Shown: positions 59,151 to 64,000 of the stretch, one piece after another
Position numbering within the stretch: position 1 is the stretch's first letter
Layout: the number at the start of each line of letters is the position of its first letter
Assembly (NCBI GenBank): GCA_947247005.1
Contig: OX365955.1
Span: 8,566,001-8,630,000, forward strand
Length of the DNA: 64,000 nt
Direction of reading: 5' to 3'
Source: Spisula solida
Lineage: Eukaryota; Mollusca; Bivalvia; Venerida; Mactridae
Notes under the pieces: generated by a model
Told to the model about the DNA's origin: nothing
Database searches by the model: none
What the model saw: the letters and a program-made list of their open reading frames with translations, nothing else
Translations under genes and position numbers: made by a program

Positions 59151-60150
59151 TACGAGGGGTGATCCAGAATTACGTGGACTTTTGCTCTTTTTTTTTTACT
59201 TTTATCTATTATTGACAAATATCACTACATATATCTAAAAACATATCGTTGCATCAACAGTCAACACATAAATGCTTTCGCGGATCAACACATATTTTTC
59301 AATAAATCTTTTTACATTATTGCTGATTGTTACTGTGTTTCTTCATTTAAAAATTCAGAAATATGGCACCATGTTGTCTAATATCGTATCGACTACTGAG
59401 TGAAATTTCAAGGTTAAATTTGATATACTCGCCATGTTATGAATATAATTATGTGTAACTGTTGTCAAAGATCATACACTCTATCGTATTCTTTGCTGTT
59501 GTCATGTCATAATTAACGTAAATAATGACGTCACCAGACTTCATTTACAGTCTCATAACCATGCGATTAGGTGTACAACTATGAAAAACCCCAACGCACA
59601 CAAAATAAATGTTGTAGAAATCAAATATAGTACCTATTGTATCACGGCCACTTGTTTTTAAATGGCATAAACGTTTTAAAGTCGGCCTGGACGATGTAAC
59701 AGACAATGAGGGTAGAGGTAAAAAGTAAACCCGACATTGACTGAATTAATACTTACGTTGGTCTGAATCAACCATCCGTGGCATTAGTGAAAATTATGAT
59801 CTTGCAACGGTACAGTTCAGTATATATTGATAGGACGAATACATATGCATAATATAAGAGCATAATGGATTAGGAAAAATAAAAAACAGTTGATTTACAG
59901 TGTTCAAAAGCATCATGAAATGGTATAGGCGTGGAGGTGACGTCGTACGTTATTTTTGGGCTGCCCCGCTATTGATAACTATACCCTCTTACAGACGCTG
60001 TATTTTCGTTATTTATGATCAGATCCAAATGAAATTTGGTATACTTGTGCAATAAGTATCAATATTGCATTGTCCACAGATTTGTAACTGTAAGTGTAAC
60101 GGTTTTTGAATTAGAGCAAACGTTCACGTAATTCTGGAACATCCCTCGTA
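59151..60150 (+). mobile_element. mariner remnant, 1.0 kb
   Basis: Terminal inverted repeats start TACGAGGGGTGATCCAGAA on the left and end ATTCTGGAACATCCCTCGTA on the right; the TA is the target duplication. The inside carries a decayed trace of the mariner transposase DNA-binding region at about 59630-59830 (KWHKRFKVGLDDVTDNEGRG, then STIRGI), with stops. The catalytic DDD part is missing. A deletion derivative, inactive. Confidence 0.82.
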
Positions 60151-60195
60151 CATGTCATGGTTTCCGAAAGTTCCGCTAATAATACCACTGTAGTT

Positions 60196-60222
60196 TTATT
60201 TATTTATTTATTTATTTATTAT
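60196..60222. repeat. TTTA microsatellite
   Basis: About six to seven tandem TTTA units just downstream of the fucosyltransferase gene. Confidence 0.9.
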
Positions 60223-60357
60223 ACCATATTAATATAGCACTTGTATCATGTAATTACACGTTCAAAAGTGCTGTACAATCACATTTAAGACATAGTTAAT
60301 ATATTATATTATATATACAAACGACGAATACTTGGATCATTTTAAGATGGTTGAAAA

Positions 60358-61713
60358 CTAGTCTACAGGTAAACACGAATCTTTGGGACTAAGGTGTTTT
60401 AAAATGTTTGGAATATTTTGATGATGATTGCCCTGATGATTTAAACGTTCACACAGGTCACATAACGTTTGTTGGTAGATTTCACTATACGCAGGTGAAT
60501 AGTGCTGACTTTTTAGGGCTAGACGCTGAGCATATTTCTTCCTGTCATTTCTAAGCATGTTCATATAAGTACCAAGTTCTTCAACACTCTTAAATTCATC
60601 GGCATTAATAACAGATCCCTTGGGAAAGGTAACGCCCGCCTCATGGTCTCGACCACCTCTTGTTATAAAAAGAGTGTCGTATTTAAAATTATCAAAAAGC
60701 TTTTCAGTGAAGTACTGTTGACAAAAAGCATTCTCAAATGCTAAATAGAATGAGTATGTTCCGTTCAAAATGTCAAAACAGTCATCATGATAAGTCTTCG
60801 TACCACATTCCCACTTTTTACCACATCTTCCTAACACTTTCACTTCAGTGTAATTCTTTAATTCGTTTATGAATTCCATTCGTTTTGAAGGTGGATCACA
60901 ATCCGATGTAATAATCAACGCCCCTTTTGTCTTGGCTGCAGTTATTTTATCATAATCCCTGTCTATGTATGTTTTGTGTTTGCGTATCTCACCATACGGA
61001 AGATGAATGTCAGCCAGTCCTTTGTCGTAATACATTGTCCAGTTAAATTCACCTATCCATTTATGAACACCATACATGTATTCAGAACCCTGACGATTAG
61101 GCATGTCAGATTGTACATGAATTCTAGGTGGCGCTTCATTTTCTGCAAAAATCCAAATCTGTCCCCTCGGTCTTTTAAATGACAATTTATGAGGCATATG
61201 ACGCCCTTTGAATATAACCGCGTCACTTACACTAGCATAGTTCTGATCCAATGTTATACGACAGTTGCTATAACGACAAGTAGAGAAATCAGACATTCTT
61301 GCTGCACCCTTTTTCTCGAAATAAGGAACCATGGTATACCAGGTCACCATATACGTCCGTTCAGGTTCTCGGTTTGTATTAGCTTCTTCTTCATGTTCTC
61401 TGTTTGTATTAGCTTCTGCTTCGGGTTTTCGGTTCGTATTAGCTTCTGATTCATGTTCTCGGTTTGTATTAGCTTCGGGTTTTCGGTTCGTATAAGCTTC
61501 TGCTTCGATTTGTTCTCTGTCTGTATTAGCTACTGCTTCGGGTTTTAGGTTCGTATTAGCTTCTGCTTCGGTTTGCTCTGGATTTGTATTAGCTTCTGAT
61601 TCAGGTTCTCGGTTTGTAATAGCTTCTGGTTCAGGTTCTCTGTTTGTATTAGCTTCTGCTTCGGATTTTCGGTTCATATAAGCTTTTGATTTATCACTGC
61701 TTCCCAAATTATC
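60358..61713 (-). CDS. Alpha-1,3-fucosyltransferase (GT10), last exon
   Basis: Golgi enzyme family that transfers fucose from GDP-fucose to N-acetylglucosamine in glycans. The exon is open for 451 codons from the tacag acceptor to TAG at 60358-60360. Family motifs: TCRYSNCRITLD (about 143), SDAVIFKG, PRGQIWIFAENEAP, EFNWTMYYDKGLADIHLPYG (220-239), and the donor-binding block YSFYLAFENAFCQQYFTEKLF (318-338), then GVTFPKGSVINADEF. All are well preserved. Residues about 16-117 are tandem 7-13 residue repeats of the type EAEANTNREPE where a stem region would be; that is unusual. The exon enters at DNLGSSDKS, so the TTG at 61707 is not the start; an upstream exon with the membrane anchor must exist but I did not find it in 61714-64000. 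Otherwise it could be a retained catalytic fragment. Confidence 0.85.
   Translation of the reverse strand, partial: DNLGSSDKSKAYMNRKSEAEANTNREPEPEAITNREPESEANTNPEQTEAEANTNLKPEAVANTDREQIEAEAYTNRKPEANTNREHESEANTNRKPEAEANTNREHEEEANTNREPERTYMVTWYTMVPYFEKKGAARMSDFSTCRYSNCRITLDQNYASVSDAVIFKGRHMPHKLSFKRPRGQIWIFAENEAPPRIHVQSDMPNRQGSEYMYGVHKWIGEFNWTMYYDKGLADIHLPYGEIRKHKTYIDRDYDKITAAKTKGALIITSDCDPPSKRMEFINELKNYTEVKVLGRCGKKWECGTKTYHDDCFDILNGTYSFYLAFENAFCQQYFTEKLFDNFKYDTLFITRGGRDHEAGVTFPKGSVINADEFKSVEELGTYMNMLRNDRKKYAQRLALKSQHYSPAYSEIYQQTLCDLCERLNHQGNHHQNIPNILKHLSPKDSCLPVD
61372..61670 (-). repeat. Degenerate coding repeat in fucosyltransferase stem
   Basis: About ten imperfect units containing GCTTCTG(C/A)TTC plus GGTTTGTATTA on the plus strand. 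They encode EAEANTNRE(P/H)E-type units and keep the frame. Confidence 0.88.
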
Positions 61714-61754
61714 CTGTAATGTAGTAATATCTAAATGATTACGTTTTATTCAAG

Positions 61755-61940
61755 TACAGTAAAGTCCTGACAATAAGACCACTTCAATTATTAAGATGAA
61801 ATCGTCCTGAATTTTACACGTTTAAGGTCCAAAGGTATTTATCATTTGTAGAACAAAAAACTCCGCTTTTAAGACAGATTCGCTATTAACACAAGCTTTT
61901 TGGCTAGTTTTAACAGCGAATCTGGCTTAACCTATATGTT
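61755..61940. repeat. Possible pogo/Tigger-like end
   Basis: Begins TACAGTAAAGTCCTGACAAT and continues with AAGACCACTTC, similar in style to the ends at 10971 and 62866. No opposite end located. Confidence 0.3.
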
Positions 61941-62385
61941 AGATTTCTTACAGCTAAAGCGGGGCAATATAGTCCTTTTGCTGTGGAAACTGGGTCATTC
62001 AGCTAATTAGTAGGTCATCCGACTATACGGGCCTTTCAACGTTTTAATACTGTTATTTAACTTTTGAGACTAAAGGCTGCTATAACTATGTAGTTCAGCA
62101 GTTTTACTGTTGTTACTAGGTCATTCAGCGTAGGCATTCAACCTTTTGGTTGCTGTATCTTTTCTACTGGGTCATTCAGCTAGTTATAATTTATTATACT
62201 TTTCGACAGCTTGGACTTGGGCGGATCTGCGCTTGTTTAGTTGGGCATTGTGCTTTGTGTGTTTTTAATGTTTTCTGTGCTCGGCTGGTTAAGTTGAGTG
62301 CTGCCTTCCCTGTCTGACTTAATATACTCTTTTTTTTAAATTAATAGCGGCTTTTTTGCACCTCCTCTTCTTTACTGTACATGTT
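61941..62385. other. No gene seen upstream of the fucosyltransferase exon
   Basis: If the fucosyltransferase gene continues upstream this is intron. The phrase CTGGGTCATTCAGCTA recurs loosely at about 61990, 62110 and 62165. No exon with a signal anchor recognised. Confidence 0.4.
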
Positions 62386-62391
62386 TAGTAC

Positions 62392-62605
62392 AGAGAATTC
62401 AACACGACACTCGACCTTCTCTTAGCATAATTCAACACGACACTCGACTTTCTCTTAGCATAATTCAACACGACACTCGACCTTCTCTTAGCATAATTCA
62501 ACACGACACTCGACCTTCTCTTAGCATAATTCAACACGACACTCGACCTTCTCTTAGCATAATTCAACACGACACTCGACCTTCTCTTAGCATAATTCAA
62601 CAGCC
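62392..62605. repeat. 33-bp minisatellite (~6.5 copies)
   Basis: Tandem copies of AATTCAACACGACACTCGAC then CTTCTCTTAGCAT. The period is a multiple of three, so an open frame runs through it on the minus strand, but that is a repeat artefact rather than a gene. Confidence 0.95.
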
Positions 62606-62865
62606 GATACATTGTCTATTTTTATAACCCCGGTTGTATGTTATCATAAGCGGGAAGTATCACGAAGACGGTCGAGGTGTAATACCAACACAAAGCTAAA
62701 GGACCGACATTGCACGATTTGTTCGCGTGAATTTATGTATACAACGCTTGTAATATATCCATTCATATAGGTTAAGATCATGTCAAATTCTCCGTGCTAA
62801 TCACATGAGTGTTATTTATTGTACACGTGCCTTTACGAGAAGAATATTATCATAATATATTATAC

Positions 62866-63060
62866 AGTAAAATTTCGGTATGACGAACATCTATATTACG
62901 AGCATCCGGTCTATGTCGAGCATCCGGTCTATGTCGAGCAAATTATGAAGTCACGGCGAATTAGGTCCATGTTGTACAATGTATGTATATAAATTTACGC
63001 CTCTAACTACGAGCATCGCCATTGCGAAGATCCTATTTCTGTCGAGTACAGGTGGTGGTG
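62866..63060. repeat. Possible pogo-like left end
   Basis: TACAGTAAAATTTCGGTATG followed by ACGAACATC resembles the terminal consensus of pogo-group elements. A short internal tandem repeat, CATCCGGTCTATGTCGAG, occurs twice at about 62903-62940. No right end seen. Confidence 0.35.
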
Positions 63061-63212
63061 CCTTTCGCTAATTTTCATCGAAAATTACCTGTTTTATCCC
63101 AGTGTACAGTGTGACAATAGCCGTTTGTTATACATTTTAAAATCGTTAAGCCTACTTGGTTCACAATATTCCAATTGTTTGTTTAATGTTTTCAACAAAA
63201 TAATTGTTTAGA

Positions 63213-64000
63213 CTATAGATCTCAGTAGCTAGCCAATCAGCATGGAGAAAAAGTGTTGAATAAATCCCGTATACAACACTTTGCTGTGGTATATATAACA
63301 ATAGATTGCTATATACTATAGTAGGCCAAGCAAAATAATTGAGCATAGCTATAATAATGTATACATGCATTTAGCACAGGAAATATGGATGCCAAACATT
63401 TTTGATACCAAGCTTAGTTTAGTCTATATTATAACAATACTATATTTTAAACAAGTAATAATAACTGATTAGAATACATGTACATGTATATCAAACATTT
63501 CTACATTTGTTCATTATTACTGTCATAATATGAGACAACAATTTTGATAGATAATTAACCAATTAAGGTATTGCAAATATCTCTGTGCTGACAACGTTAT
63601 CAGTAGAGGGTGAATGCCGTGGTAGCTTCTATGACTACAGTACGACCTCTCTAGGGGACATATGTAGTGCAACAACCTCTGTTTAACAAAACCTTCAAAG
63701 TAACTTGAAGTTATTACATGTATGTACTTTTGTAAATTCTGTAGGGCAACAACTTCTGAACAATGACCAATATTTGCAGCCCACAAAGGGTGTCACTCTA
63801 CAGAGGTTGTTCTGTACTATTGGGTCTTCAATAATTACGTGCATATTACCCCTCTCTTCTAAGACATCATTTTCACAGAGTAGAACTTAAAACAAATTGT
63901 AGGGGTTCCAATAGTGTCTGGTGATTGAAGTAAATGACTTTCATACTATCACAACCCATAATTTACAAATGAAGAACTCACCTTCAAGACCACCATAAAA
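63213..64000 (+). repeat. Dispersed repeat, copy 2, runs off the window
   Basis: Same orientation and order as 10531-11363. It includes the CAGTACGACCTC end of the pogo/Tigger-like element at 63638. Continues beyond position 64000. Confidence 0.9.

Noticed and set aside
61705..61707. Met-Gly (myristoylated) start for the fucosyltransferase
   Set aside because: The codon is TTG and lies inside an exon that starts at an acceptor at 61713. GT10 enzymes are type II Golgi proteins, so the true start should be upstream.
62385..62612. Open frame with 11-residue repeats (LNYAKRRSSVV)
   Set aside because: It is a 33-bp minisatellite whose period keeps any stop-free frame open. No splice sites or homology support a gene.

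Overview
This window is animal nuclear DNA. It is AT-rich, has GT-AG introns, long introns, LINEs, SINEs, MITEs and many tandem repeats, and shows no prokaryotic gene packing. The gene content (OGFR-like genes with very long acidic exons, a large cysteine-rich family B receptor, an alpha-1,3-fucosyltransferase) and the repeat style suggest a lophotrochozoan, most likely a bivalve mollusc. That taxonomic call is inference. No bacterial, viral or CRISPR locus is seen.

Layout. (1) 20-5110 (minus) and 7364-17576 (plus) are two divergent paralogues of the opioid growth factor receptor (OGFR, OGFr_N domain) family. Their conserved-domain exons have the same lengths (76 and 70 nt) and phases. The plus-strand gene is complete here: six exons, 1,433 codons plus stop, with three almost identical 309-bp in-frame repeats in exon 1. 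The minus-strand gene runs off the left edge. (2) 20918-30218 (minus) is a two-exon family B / adhesion-like seven-helix receptor with a long secreted N-terminal part. Its 5.7-kb intron holds a 5.25-kb unit bounded by diverged ~0.5-kb inverted repeats. (3) 30790-34460 is a dead LINE on the minus strand, interrupted by a 2.87-kb element built mainly of 20-bp palindromic units. Removing it and one copy of a GCT target duplication restores the LINE reading frame to its stop. (4) 35340-36250 is a 5'-truncated LINE tail. (5) 36771-56775 is a large nested structure: ends rich in CGTACG palindromes, with 13-bp terminal repeats and a TAA target duplication; inside it an AGTAAT-rich element; inside that a Tx1/L1-like LINE; and between the two LINE reading frames a 6.4-kb element with terminal inverted repeats and a TA duplication that encodes a Crypton-type tyrosine recombinase. 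(6) 56876-57688 is a 41-bp satellite. (7) 59151-60150 is a mariner remnant. (8) 60358-61713 (minus) is the last exon of a GT10 fucosyltransferase with a peculiar Glu/Asn/Thr-rich repeated stem. (9) 63213-64000 is a second copy of a repeat found inside an OGFR intron.

The host genes do not form an operon or pathway. The two OGFR-like genes are a local duplicate pair sharing a 2.25-kb divergent upstream region; the receptor and the fucosyltransferase are separate. Much of the rest is mobile DNA. The observations most worth checking are the 20-bp palindrome element, whose two arms often change together, and the tyrosine recombinase gene inside a TIR/TA-bounded element, because classical Cryptons lack terminal inverted repeats.
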